Position numbers and translations under genes: made by a program. Positions 50,729-59,143 of a DNA stretch of 64,000 nucleotides are shown here, in pieces. Under the pieces are notes generated by a model. It did not search any database and was not told the DNA's origin. It saw only the letters and a list, made by a program, of their open reading frames with translations. Position 1 is the first letter of the stretch. The number at the start of each line of letters is the position of its first letter. The stretch is from Bacteroidota bacterium (GTDB lineage: Bacteria > Bacteroidota > Bacteroidia > Chitinophagales > LD1). The stretch spans positions 248,001 to 312,000 of the forward strand of contig JADKJG010000006.1 in assembly GCA_016722375.1 (NCBI GenBank), read 5' to 3'.

Positions 50729-50759
50729 TTGCATATTAGAGATGGAGTTTGTATCTTTG
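50729..50759 (+). promoter_or_regulatory. Complete Bacteroidota promoter (-33 TTG and -7 TATCTTTG)
   Basis: TTG at 50729-50731 and TATCTTTG at 50752-50759 (exact TAnnTTTG) are 20 bp apart, the normal spacing. It is the best promoter in the window and drives the small proline-rich gene at 50818 with a leader of about 50 nt. Confidence 0.7.
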
Positions 50760-50817
50760 TAACCTCTTGAATACTAAATAAAGGGTTTAATTAACTGTCA
50801 GGATAAATATAGTGTGT

Positions 50818-51018
50818 ATGAATAAAAGGTTTTTACAAATCGTATCGGTTTTGGCATTATTGGTGATTTCAGTGCTAGCGTTTTCCCAAATAGGGCCGCC
50901 TCCTGCACCACCACCACCACCACCACCACCGCCAGCTACACCTATTGATGGAGGTGTTGTGTTGCTTCTAGCGGCAGGTTTAATTTATGGCGCAAACAAA
51001 CTGTACAATAAGGGCTAA
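50818..51018 (+). CDS. Small exported proline-rich protein with a C-terminal anchor-like segment
   Basis: The 66-residue product starts at the ATG at 50818 with a signal-like helix (FLQIVSVLALLVISVLAFSQ), then a run of nine prolines broken by few Ala, and a tail ATPIDGGVVLLLAAGLIYGANKLY. The PIDGG-hydrophobic-GANKLYN tail recurs, as I recall, in many short Bacteroidota proteins as a C-terminal sorting-type signal (PID-CTERM-like). With a strong promoter and its own leader it is probably abundantly expressed. The role is unknown; a surface or membrane-anchored structural peptide is possible. Confidence 0.75.
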   Translation: MNKRFLQIVSVLALLVISVLAFSQIGPPPAPPPPPPPPPATPIDGGVVLLLAAGLIYGANKLYNKG

Positions 51019-51144
51019 AATTTAGCTTTTGGTGTACGTTTTTTGTTTGGGCTGTTAACTGTTAGATTTTGTTGGTTTGTATTTCTAATATAGCTTTTTG
51101 CGGGCTGTATAGGTTTTCTGTTATTTTTAATAACAGATTCTCGT

Positions 51145-52277
51145 TCACGTTATCGTCTGCTTGATTATCTTGTTGTAGTGGGCCTCATATAAAGGCAACA
51201 CGATTCCGATATCAAATTTTCTTGCTTGATTAGTGCATTTTTCTTAAACTCCTTCAATCGGGCTTCAGACTCGAGAATATAAATGGCGTTTTTAGCCATG
51301 TCAGTATAATCACCAACATCGCTCATAAACCCTGTTTTACCTTGTTCAATAATTTCCGGTAAACCTCCGGCATTAGAAGCAATCACCGGAACTTCAACAG
51401 CCATAGCTTCTAAAGCGGCCAATCCAAAACTTTCAGTTTCAGAAGGAAGAATAAATAGATCAGAAACGGCCAACAAATCCTCGACAGCTTCTTGTTTGCC
51501 AAGAAAACTTACTTGATCACAATTGCCAAATTCTCTACATAGCTTTTCTATATTCATTCGTTCAGGCCCATCTCCAACTAGAAAAAGTTTTGAAGGAATT
51601 TTCTTAGAAACCAAATCAAATAGGCGCAAAACATCCTCTACTCGTTTCACCTTTCGGAAATTAGAAACATGAATCAAGATTTTTTCCCCATTAGGGGCAA
51701 TGGCCTTTTTAAAGTGATCTTTATTTGTCTTTTTAAATCTTGAAAAATCAATAAAATTGGGAATAACATCAATCTCTCTCTCAATCGAAAAGTTTTTATA
51801 GGTGTCCTCCATCAAACTTTTCGAAACACAAGTTATTCCATCTGAATGATTGATAGAATATTCCACCACCGATTTGTAGCTCGGATCTTTACCTACCAAG
51901 GTGATATCGGTTCCGTGAAGTGTCGTCACAAACGGTAGATGATAATTCTTCTCTTTTAAAATCGAGCGAGCCATCAAAGCGGCCGATGCATGAGGGATAG
52001 CATAATGCACATGAAGAATATCCAGATGTTCGAATAATGCCACATCCACAATCTTGCTTGCTAAGGCACTTTCATAAGGTGGATGTTGAAATAAAGGATA
52101 GCTCATTGCCGCGACTTCATGGTAGAATATATTCTCGTTAAACGAGCCTAACCGAGCCGGTTCCTGATACGTAATAAAGTGTATGTGATTGCCCTTTCGT
52201 GCCAAAGCTTTTCCTAACTCTGTAGCGACCACTCCACTACCTCCATAGGTAGGGTAACACACGATTCCAATTTTCAT
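51145..52277 (-). CDS. bshA: N-acetyl-alpha-D-glucosaminyl L-malate synthase BshA, frameshifted at its C terminus
   Basis: BshA transfers GlcNAc from UDP-GlcNAc to L-malate, the first step of bacillithiol synthesis. The protein has the family start MKIGIVCYPTYGGSGVVATELG, HVHYAIPHASAA, LHGTDITLVG and the GT4 motif PSETESFGLAALEAMAVEVPVIASNAGG. After LKEFKKNALI the annotated frame ends in an unrelated tail at 51165; shifting by one base around 51220-51232 gives ARKFDIGIVLPLYEAHYNKI and a stop at 51145, the normal BshA C terminus. The indel is probably an error or a mild mutation. BshB and BshC are not in the window. Confidence 0.88.
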
Positions 52278-52333
52278 ATTCGGATAATCAAGTTATTAGA
52301 AGACGTGAAGGTAAATAGATTGCGGACTGAATA

Positions 52334-53641
52334 TTAATTGCTAAGGGCTTTATAAATTACCTCCTGTAAATCAGTACGGATATTCATTTTAACTAACTGG
52401 TTGTTTTCCGCGTTGGGATATACCCTATTACAAAGGAAAACATAGGTCAAATGATTCTCCGGGTCGCTCCAAACACAGGTACCGGTGAAGCCTGTATGAC
52501 CAAAAGCCGATAAGGGAACTTTATCATAACAAGGAGAAGATTTTGAAATGTCCGGCTCTGGTTTATCAAAACCATAACCACGACGAGAAATTTTGGAGTG
52601 CCGGGAAGTAAAAAGTCTTACCGTAGAAGAATCCAAAAGTCTTTTCCCATTGTAAACTCCGTCATTCAACAGCATTTGAAATAAAGCTGCTAAATCAAAA
52701 GCATTACTGAATAATCCGGCGTGTCCGGCTACTCCTCCAATCATAGCCGCCCCGGGATCGTGCACGTATCCTCTGATTTGTCGTTTGCGAAAGATTGTAT
52801 CGTTTTCTGTAGGAGGGATCCGGGTAGCAGAGATTCTATTCAAAGGAAGATATCCAATCCGAGTAAGTCCCATCGGACGGTAAAAGAATTCCTCAACATA
52901 GTCACTCAAGCCTATTCCAGTAATTCTTTCGACTATTTTTTGAAGTATATAAAAGTCATTATCGCTGTAAACATATTTAGGATGCTCTTCAATGTCTGAA
53001 TGAGAAATGATATGCCAGATCGAATCCGGATAATCGGATCTTAGGAATAAACTATCTGCTACCGGAATACTGAAAACAGCATCAGGTGCTTTGCGATAAT
53101 ATCGGTCAAAATCACTACCAATCGTTTGTTTGTAAAATGGAATGAAAGCCTTCAAGCCGGCCTGATGTGTTAAAACATCTTTCAGTTTTAGGTTTCGTAT
53201 GGTAGCGCTTTTCGGCAAATCAAGGTAATCCTCCACCGTCAGATTCAAATCTAGTTTTCCTTCATCATACAACTTCATGACGGCCAAAGTCGTAGCTGCT
53301 ACTTTTGTGATGGAAGCAAGATCATACACATCGGTATTATTGACCCGATCCTTTGTCTCATAAATTTTGTTGCCATACGATTTATTCCAGATCACCTTCC
53401 CATCCTTTGCTACCAGCAACTGGCAACCGGGAAAAGCCTTATTTTGAATCCCTACCCGGACAATTTCATCCATCTGTTTCAAGTTCTCCTTTCTTATAGA
53501 TACTTCTTCAGGAAAAGAGAGTTTCAATCGGTATATCGTATCAAAAATAAATCCAGTACCCTCTGTAAAATTATTTGATGCCGTGACAGGTAGTATTCCT
53601 GAGATTTTCTCTGCACCAAACAAGGCATTGGCCGCTGCCAA
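52334..53641 (-). CDS. Serine hydrolase (class C beta-lactamase-like) domain, separated by an in-frame TAG from the upstream GH3 domain
   Basis: The 435-residue frame begins LAAANALFGAEKISGILPVT, which is the last part of a GH3 protein, not a start. It continues with a beta-lactamase/esterase domain: DLASITKVAATT (Ser-x-x-Lys), YVYSDNDFYIL (Tyr-x-Asp/Asn region) and AFGHTGFTGT (HTG replacing KTG). Only a TTG start is available, and the frame is continuous with the upstream GH3 gene through a single TAG at 53678-53680. In Bacteroidota these two domains are usually one ~1000-residue secreted protein linked to peptidoglycan recycling or remodelling. Confidence 0.82.
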   Translation of the reverse strand: MAAANALFGAEKISGILPVTASNNFTEGTGFIFDTIYRLKLSFPEEVSIRKENLKQMDEIVRVGIQNKAFPGCQLLVAKDGKVIWNKSYGNKIYETKDRVNNTDVYDLASITKVAATTLAVMKLYDEGKLDLNLTVEDYLDLPKSATIRNLKLKDVLTHQAGLKAFIPFYKQTIGSDFDRYYRKAPDAVFSIPVADSLFLRSDYPDSIWHIISHSDIEEHPKYVYSDNDFYILQKIVERITGIGLSDYVEEFFYRPMGLTRIGYLPLNRISATRIPPTENDTIFRKRQIRGYVHDPGAAMIGGVAGHAGLFSNAFDLAALFQMLLNDGVYNGKRLLDSSTVRLFTSRHSKISRRGYGFDKPEPDISKSSPCYDKVPLSAFGHTGFTGTCVWSDPENHLTYVFLCNRVYPNAENNQLVKMNIRTDLQEVIYKALSN

Positions 53642-53677
53642 ATTAGTCGCATCATTATCCTCATGTGCCAGAATTAT

Positions 53678-55246
53678 CTAGGGCAGAAACTCAAAGTATT
53701 GTAAGCTGTATGGATTTCCGAAAACAACCAACACCACTTTTGTCCTTCCTGAAAGCGCTTCCGTAAACTTCCTCATTTCTTCGCTTACGTTATAATTCTT
53801 GGAAGCAAGACGCGACATTCCATGCAGGTCAATAATCACCAAATCATACTTCGCCAGAGAGTCTATCAGATTCTTAAATCCAGTCCGGCTATGCTCCTGT
53901 GATTGGTTAAACAAATCCATTTCAGCAAATTGGTTGATATGATTTTGAAACATGGAAGTGCCGCTGTTTCCAATAGAGAGAGAGGCTACTCTTTTATAAT
54001 CCCAGTCTTTAAATGGAAGTCGTTTATCCAAATTAGCAGCTATGGTGATCGCTTTTTCATAGAGTTTCTGGCGAAGGAGTGTAGCCTTCGTGTTATTCAA
54101 ATCCGCATAAAGGTTTCCCATCTTAATCCGTTGCGGATTATTTAATCCCAACTTATATTTATAAGCCAGCACTTTCTTCACCCGCATTTGAAAATCAATA
54201 GGCGAAATCTTTCCGCTGTCCACCGCGGATTTGATTTTCTGAATTCCCTCGTTTGCATTTTCACTGAAAACAAGAATATCATTACCGGCCATGAACGCAA
54301 TAGAATCTACCGTCCCAGGCTTATAAAATTTACTCACCCCCTTCATGTTCAGCGCATCCGAAAAAACCAGACCGTCAAAACCCAGTGTGACTTTCAACAG
54401 ATCGGTCGTCACTTTTTTAGAAAGAGAGGCCACCGAACCAGTGTCACGATCCAAAGAGGGGATATTCAAATGTGCCACCATCACACTTCCCACATCATTG
54501 TTCACCAATGCTTTAAAAGGGTAAAGCTCCAGACTATCCATACTCAGCGCACTTTTCAAGATAAGGGGAAGTTCTTTGTGAGAATCCTGGTTCACATCAC
54601 CGTGGCCCGGAAAATGTTTGGCACAAGCCAATATACCTTCGTCCTGCAAACCATTGGCATAAGCCACCCCTTTTGCTGCCACCTTAAATTTATTCTCGCC
54701 AAAGCTCCTTTCATTGATAACCGGATTATTCGGATTATTATTCACATCCACATCCGGCGCAAAGTTGACATGGATTCCCATTCGCTTGCATTCCCGCCCA
54801 ATCTCGCGCCCCATGTCATAGATCAATTGGTTATCGGAAATTGCTCCAAGCGTCATTTGTTTTGGAAATGAAATCGTTGAATCTAATCGCATCGCCAAAC
54901 CCCATTCTCCGTCAATCGCCACCAAGCAGTTGACCTTCGACGAATCCTGCAATTTGTTCGTCCACTTTGCTTGTGCTTCAGGCAGTCCCTTAAAGAAAAT
55001 CACTCCACCGGCCTTGCCCTTCTTTACCAAATTCAGTACCGAATCCATGTTGTAGTCTTTCCCCGAGGTGTATGCAGGAAGCATGAAGAACTGCCCTATC
55101 TTTTCCTCTAAAGACAATTGATTATAAACTGAATCTACCCATTTCATACAGGCTTCATCCTTCCGCCAATTGACAAAATCAGGATTCTGGCCTGCGGAAT
55201 AAAGAAAGCACGAAACAGAAAACAGAGCCAGAATAATTTTTTTCAT
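53678..55246 (-). CDS. Glycoside hydrolase family 3 (beta-N-acetylglucosaminidase-like), ending at an in-frame TAG
   Basis: The 522-residue part has a signal peptide (MKKIILALFSVSCFLYSAGQ; I start at the ATG at 55244-55246), a GH3 catalytic barrel with KIGQFFMLPAYTS, CAKHFPGHGDVNQDSHKELP (the His-Asp general acid pair of NagZ-type enzymes) and GLVFSDALNMKGV (nucleophile Asp). A second domain ends VVFGNPYSLQYFEFLP followed by TAG at 53678-53680; the same frame then continues with IILAHEDNDATNLAAANALFGA and a beta-lactamase domain. The whole gene spans 52334-55246 with one stop. It probably acts on peptidoglycan-derived GlcNAc. Confidence 0.88.
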   Translation of the reverse strand: MKKIILALFSVSCFLYSAGQNPDFVNWRKDEACMKWVDSVYNQLSLEEKIGQFFMLPAYTSGKDYNMDSVLNLVKKGKAGGVIFFKGLPEAQAKWTNKLQDSSKVNCLVAIDGEWGLAMRLDSTISFPKQMTLGAISDNQLIYDMGREIGRECKRMGIHVNFAPDVDVNNNPNNPVINERSFGENKFKVAAKGVAYANGLQDEGILACAKHFPGHGDVNQDSHKELPLILKSALSMDSLELYPFKALVNNDVGSVMVAHLNIPSLDRDTGSVASLSKKVTTDLLKVTLGFDGLVFSDALNMKGVSKFYKPGTVDSIAFMAGNDILVFSENANEGIQKIKSAVDSGKISPIDFQMRVKKVLAYKYKLGLNNPQRIKMGNLYADLNNTKATLLRQKLYEKAITIAANLDKRLPFKDWDYKRVASLSIGNSGTSMFQNHINQFAEMDLFNQSQEHSRTGFKNLIDSLAKYDLVIIDLHGMSRLASKNYNVSEEMRKFTEALSGRTKVVLVVFGNPYSLQYFEFLP

Positions 55247-55378
55247 AATCGGTATAAAACAAGGAAACATTTCGGGCTTCCGGGTTCATCTATTAAACGA
55301 CTTTTCTACCCTTTTATGTTGATTGAAATTCACAAATAAATAGAAGGAAGAACTGCCGCCGAGAGCGAGGCAAATAAT

Positions 55379-55386
55379 TAAGTTTG
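55379..55386 (+). promoter_or_regulatory. Bacteroidota -7 promoter box for mutL
   Basis: TAAGTTTG matches TAnnTTTG exactly, only 6 bp before the mutL ATG at 55393, so the transcript would be leaderless or nearly so. Confidence 0.5.
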
Positions 55387-55392
55387 CATTTC

Positions 55393-57228
55393 ATGGACAT
55401 CATCAGACTGCTACCCGACAATATCGCCAACCAAATTGCCGCCGGAGAGGTCATTCAACGTCCTGCATCGGCTGTAAAGGAAATGATGGAGAACTCGATT
55501 GACAGTGGCGCCAATCACATCAAACTGATTGTGAAAGCTGCCGGCAAAAATCTTTTGCAGGTGATTGACAACGGCTGTGGCATGAGCGAAACCGATGCCC
55601 GCATGTGTTTTGAAAAACACGCCACTTCCAAAATTCGCGAAGCCGAAGATTTATTCAATATCCGAACGATGGGCTTTCGCGGCGAGGCGCTGGCTTCTAT
55701 TGCGGCTATTGCTCAAGTGGAACTTAAAACCCGACAATCAAACGAAGCCCTCGGCACTTGTATTGAAATTGAGGGGATGAAGGTTTTGAAGCAGGAGCCA
55801 TGCCAAACACCGGAAGGAACTTCTGTGGCGATCAAAAATCTATTTTTCAATGTACCCGCTCGAAGGAATTTCTTGAAGAGCGACGCTGTTGAACTGAAAA
55901 ATATTATCGAGGAATTTCAACGCATTGCGCTGGCGCATCCGCACATCGGCTTTCAGTTATTCAATAACGATTATGAAATGTTTCATCTCAAGTCGGGAAA
56001 TATGAAACAGCGAATCGTTTCGCTCTTTGGTGATAACTATGCGCAGAAAATTGTACCGGTAGAAGAACAAAGCTATTCGCTGCATGTATATGGATTTATC
56101 GGCAAACCCGAATTCTCCAAAAAGACTCGAGGGGAACAATATATTTTCGTCAACAACCGGTTTATCAAATCTCCCTATCTGAACCATGCGGTTTCTATGG
56201 GCTATGAGCAAATGATGCCCAAAGATACCTTCCCTTTCTTTGTATTGTTCCTCGACATTGATCCTACTAAAATTGACATCAACGTCCACCCTGCCAAATA
56301 TGAAATCAAGTTTGAGGATGAAAAACTGGTTTACACCTTTGTGAATCTGGGAGTGAAACATGCGCTCGGTGCTTATAGCATTTCGCCCACCCTCGATTTT
56401 AACCAAGAGGCACACCTCAACACCAGCGGTGCTTTTGACCAAACACCGCGCACCTGGATCGAAATCACTCAGCACGCTACTCAAAACAAAGAGGCCAAGA
56501 AGTTTGCTCCCCCTTCTAATTTCGAACCTTTAAGTCGGCGAGAAGAAAACAATCTGAAGAACTGGGAAAGGATGATGCCCTCCTCGAAATCAGCACATAG
56601 AGATCAGACATCAGCAATCAGTATTCCGGACGAACATGACGAACACGAAGTCATTAAAGAAGCGGTTCCTCCTCATCAACTCCATAACCGTTATATCGTT
56701 TCGCAAATCAAGAGCGGATTTATTTTGATTGACCAACAAGCGGCACATGAGCGCATCATGTATGAGCGCTATCTCAAACTATTAGAAAAACATAAAAACG
56801 AAACCCAGCGGCAACTTTTTCCGCAGAGTTTAGAGTTGAGTGCCTCCGATGCACAAATCATGCTAGAGATTCTTCCCGAAGTCAACAACTTAGGTTTTGA
56901 GATACAGGAGTTTGGCAAAAACACTTTTGTCATCCACGGTTTCCCCGCCGATATTTTGCAGGGCGATGAAAAGAAAATGGTGGAAGAACTCATCGAGCAG
57001 TATAAAATGAACGCCACCATCAGCCGCCTCAGCAAAAGAGAAAACCTCGCCCGCTCACTGGCACAAAGTTCTGCCATCAAAGCCGGAAAAACTCTGGGAC
57101 AGGAAGAAATGAAAACCCTTATTGACGAACTCTTCGCCTGCCAAAAACCTTACCACGCCCCCAACGGGCGCTTCACCGTCATTTCTTTCAGCAATGAGGA
57201 GATGGAGAAGCGGTTTGAGAATAAATAA
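55393..57228 (+). CDS. mutL: DNA mismatch repair protein MutL
   Basis: MutL couples mismatch recognition by MutS to strand removal. The 611-residue protein begins MDIIRLLPDNIANQIAAGEV, with the GHKL ATPase motifs KEMMENSIDSGA, DNGCGM and FRGEALASIAAIA, followed by the transducer domain (INVHPAKYEIKF). A linker of ~100 residues precedes the C-terminal dimerisation domain with DQQAAHERIMYERY and CQKPYHAPNGRFTVI. The DQHAAHERI-type motif (DQQAAHERI here) and CPHGRP-like end (CQKPYHAPNGR) suggest a MutL with a partly altered endonuclease site. I choose the ATG at 55393 over a TTG at 55384. Confidence 0.96.
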   Translation: MDIIRLLPDNIANQIAAGEVIQRPASAVKEMMENSIDSGANHIKLIVKAAGKNLLQVIDNGCGMSETDARMCFEKHATSKIREAEDLFNIRTMGFRGEALASIAAIAQVELKTRQSNEALGTCIEIEGMKVLKQEPCQTPEGTSVAIKNLFFNVPARRNFLKSDAVELKNIIEEFQRIALAHPHIGFQLFNNDYEMFHLKSGNMKQRIVSLFGDNYAQKIVPVEEQSYSLHVYGFIGKPEFSKKTRGEQYIFVNNRFIKSPYLNHAVSMGYEQMMPKDTFPFFVLFLDIDPTKIDINVHPAKYEIKFEDEKLVYTFVNLGVKHALGAYSISPTLDFNQEAHLNTSGAFDQTPRTWIEITQHATQNKEAKKFAPPSNFEPLSRREENNLKNWERMMPSSKSAHRDQTSAISIPDEHDEHEVIKEAVPPHQLHNRYIVSQIKSGFILIDQQAAHERIMYERYLKLLEKHKNETQRQLFPQSLELSASDAQIMLEILPEVNNLGFEIQEFGKNTFVIHGFPADILQGDEKKMVEELIEQYKMNATISRLSKRENLARSLAQSSAIKAGKTLGQEEMKTLIDELFACQKPYHAPNGRFTVISFSNEEMEKRFENK

Positions 57229-57298
57229 TACAAATATCGCGCTCTTCGGGCAAAGCCAAATGCCGGATGTCTGACCAGAACTGGTTGGAACACTCTCC

Positions 57299-57550
57299 TC
57301 AGGTCTTCTCCCCCCACACCGACCCCAGTGCTAGTTCGAGCACGACCCAGGGCTTGAGGCCGTGGTGATAGCAGATTTTTAAAAAATACCACATGCTGAG
57401 GCGACATTTGGTTTGTGTGTTTTCAAATTCGCCATAATGCTTGTGGCAGATTTCGGCCTTGTCGGCAAACTGGCCCTGGGTTAATTCTTTCTCTTTGCGA
57501 TAAGTAAGAAACCATGTACGAAGCCGATTGTTGAGCTTATCTATGTTCAT
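57299..57550 (-). CDS. Small XRE-like helix-turn-helix protein
   Basis: The 83-residue product (MNIDKLNNRLRTWFLTYRKE...) has an HTH region, KELTQGQFADKAEICHKHYGEFENTQTKCRLSMWYFLKICYHHG, in which the Gln-Gly-Gln-Phe-Ala turn resembles Cro/C1 regulators. I start at the ATG at 57548-57550. It is divergent from the broken fibronectin-like gene at 57682, with an array downstream of that gene. The HTH/accessory gene/array layout parallels 17625-19267. Confidence 0.7.
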   Translation of the reverse strand: MNIDKLNNRLRTWFLTYRKEKELTQGQFADKAEICHKHYGEFENTQTKCRLSMWYFLKICYHHGLKPWVVLELALGSVWGEKT

Positions 57551-57600
57551 AGGGTAATTGTTATGGTTACCCAAATTTCCATAAAAAAATCAGTTAAATA

Positions 57601-57623
57601 AAAAACCGGTTATAGCCGGTTTT
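57601..57623. terminator. Hairpin in the divergent gap between the HTH and fibronectin-like genes
   Basis: AAAACCGG and CCGGTTTT form a perfect 8-bp stem with a 6-nt loop. Its position upstream of both divergent genes suits an operator or a leader structure as much as a terminator. Confidence 0.45.
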
Positions 57624-57681
57624 CTTTAGCCAAAAGCGACTTTTATTTGCACCCATTATTTTTTAACCACAAAAACAAAAA

Positions 57682-58392
57682 CATGAGAAAAGCAAATTCT
57701 CAAAAATGTACGGCAAGAATAGCGGTCGAAGTCATTGCGCACTTTTTGCGCCTGTATCGCGGCCATGAACGGTAATCCCGTAAATTTCCCATTCCGCCCT
57801 CATCTGGCCGACTGGGACCACCGGCCTACGGTCGATGCTTGGGAACATGCCGAAACGGCGGTAGACCGCTGCAAACATCAGCTGAGTGCGGCGATGGCTG
57901 TGGCGCGCCGCCAAATTGAAAAAGAAAGGCGGCGATGGAAATAGTGGCAAGAAAATAGTTGCCTACGTGCAAGTTCAAAGCGGGCGGCGTTTTTATGGGG
58001 CCAGCGGCGGAGATGCAGTTATCATCGAAAGCGCCAATATGTTTGTTCAGGATTCAAACGCTCCGGACCATGGCATTCCCACACAGGTGCAGCATCTTTC
58101 TTTATCTCATCATGATTTGTTCGGACATATTGATGCGCATTGGGACGCGGTTCATCACTACGGTCATGTTTGGTATAACATCCGCTATACGTTTACGGAC
58201 CCTCTGGGCGGCGGCACCATCACTTGGGTTCCTTTCGACCATGATGTTTCTTCCACAACGATTGATTTCTCAGACCCTGCTCATGCCGGACAGATTGTTT
58301 GGTTTGAGGTGCGGGCGGTAAATGCGGCGGGAGCCGGGGAGTGGAGTGTAGCTGTTCCGATTATTATTTCAAGCGGAGTCCCTGCACCCTGA
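57682..58392 (+). pseudogene. Broken fibronectin-III-type protein, relative of the gene at 4335
   Basis: Three consecutive reading frames look like one gene. Frame 1 starts at the ATG at 57682 (MRKANSQKCTARIAVEVIAHFLRLY); frame 2 continues AAMNGNPVNFPFRPHLADWDH to QIEKE; frame 3 runs KGGDGNSGKKIVAYVQVQSG to a C-terminal fibronectin-like part with GHVWYNIRYTFTD and VWFEVRAVNAAGAGEWSVAV and ends at 58392. Switches are near 57762-57772 and at the A5 run 57919-57923. The GNPVNFPF/LADW segment parallels GNLNFPDPDPSLAD in the protein at 4335-5024. It may be a pseudogene or the product of two consensus errors. A strong terminator follows. Confidence 0.65.
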
Positions 58393-58419
58393 TTTTCTTT
58401 TAAAAGGCTCATTTTCAGC

Positions 58420-58448
58420 AAAAAACCTCGCCAAAAGCGAGGTTTTTT
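58420..58448 (+). terminator. Intrinsic terminator after the fibronectin-like gene
   Basis: A 12-bp perfect stem (AAAAAACCTCGC with its complement, GCGAGGTTTTTT) and a 5-nt loop end in a T6 run, 28 bp after the stop of the broken gene. Confidence 0.88.
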
Positions 58449-58469
58449 GCGTTTTATACCAGAGGCAAT

Positions 58470-58755
58470 GCACTCTAAAATTCGATTTTAGAGCATTGAT
58501 TTTCAGTTTTAATCCGCTCAATTCCCGGCTTCTTGCACTGACTTGCAGATTATGTGCAATTACCACCCGGCCATCTGCGTTAATTTCCAGGATAATTGCA
58601 CTCACCGCTCGGCCAAGCGCATTGATTCCGACAGTTTGCGCACACGCCGCATGGCCAACTGCACTAATCTCCTAGTTTAGTGCATACGCCTCATGGCCAG
58701 ATGCGCTAATTGCTGAATTAAATGCACTCACCTCTCGCATCAATGCACTCGGCTG
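58470..58755. repeat. 21-bp-period degenerate tandem array 5 with clear 42-bp alternation
   Basis: From 58493 onward, units start every 21 bp (58493, 58514, 58535 ... 58745); all but the one at 58514 begin GCA, GCG or similar. Two subtypes alternate: type A (58556, 58598, 58640, 58682) contains CCCGGCCA, CTCGGCCA or CATGGCCA; type B (58577, 58619, 58661, 58703) contains TTAAT/TGATT/TAATC and is A/T-rich. The first unit is 23 bp and the last is partial. There are no spacers. It lies just past the terminator of the broken fibronectin-like gene. Confidence 0.92.
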
Positions 58756-58832
58756 TGGTGGAAGCGCGATTATTTTTGGAGGAAATGGGAAATGAAATAC
58801 AAGATGCTTCACTTCGCAGAGCCTACGTTCAG

Positions 58833-58860
58833 AATGACAAGCCTTCAGAGGGTTGTCATT
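58833..58860. repeat. Palindrome with AATGACAA arms
   Basis: AATGACAA and TTGTCATT form an 8-bp stem. It is part of a longer imperfect palindrome (GCAGAGCC..., GACGAAGGAGGAATC) of a type I recall as dispersed in Bacteroidota genomes. No gene in 58756-59023. Confidence 0.5.
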
Positions 58861-59023
58861 CCGACGAAGGAGGAATCTTATTCTTTTCACCACCCGGCTT
58901 TGTGAGGGTTGGTGACGCATAAAATAATTCAATTTTTATGAAATGCTAGACACCAATCACCGCGAAGATTGGGATGCCGTTTGCAAATCATTCAATCTGA
59001 TTTCTAAAGTCTGCCTTCTTTTT

Positions 59024-59056
59024 AAACTACAAAAGTCTTTAAGACTTTTGTAGTTT
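59024..59056. repeat. Perfect 16-bp palindrome (AAACTACAAAAGTCTT)
   Basis: A perfect 16-bp inverted repeat around one base, sharing the central AGTCTT/AAGACT with the four palindromes at 15875-19325 but with different outer arms. It is 3' of the minus-strand yjjG gene. Confidence 0.8.
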
Positions 59057-59143
59057 GTTCAATACACAAGGTCATCCTATGCTTGCATTCAGGAATTGAG
59101 AAGCCGATATGACGAAGTTAGATAGAGATACTTCAGTTCTGTT

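Noticed and set aside
53678..53680. Recoded TAG (pyrrolysine-type) in the GH3/beta-lactamase gene
   Set aside because: No pyl genes or special context; other genes use TAG as ordinary stops (for example those at 20277 and 31586).
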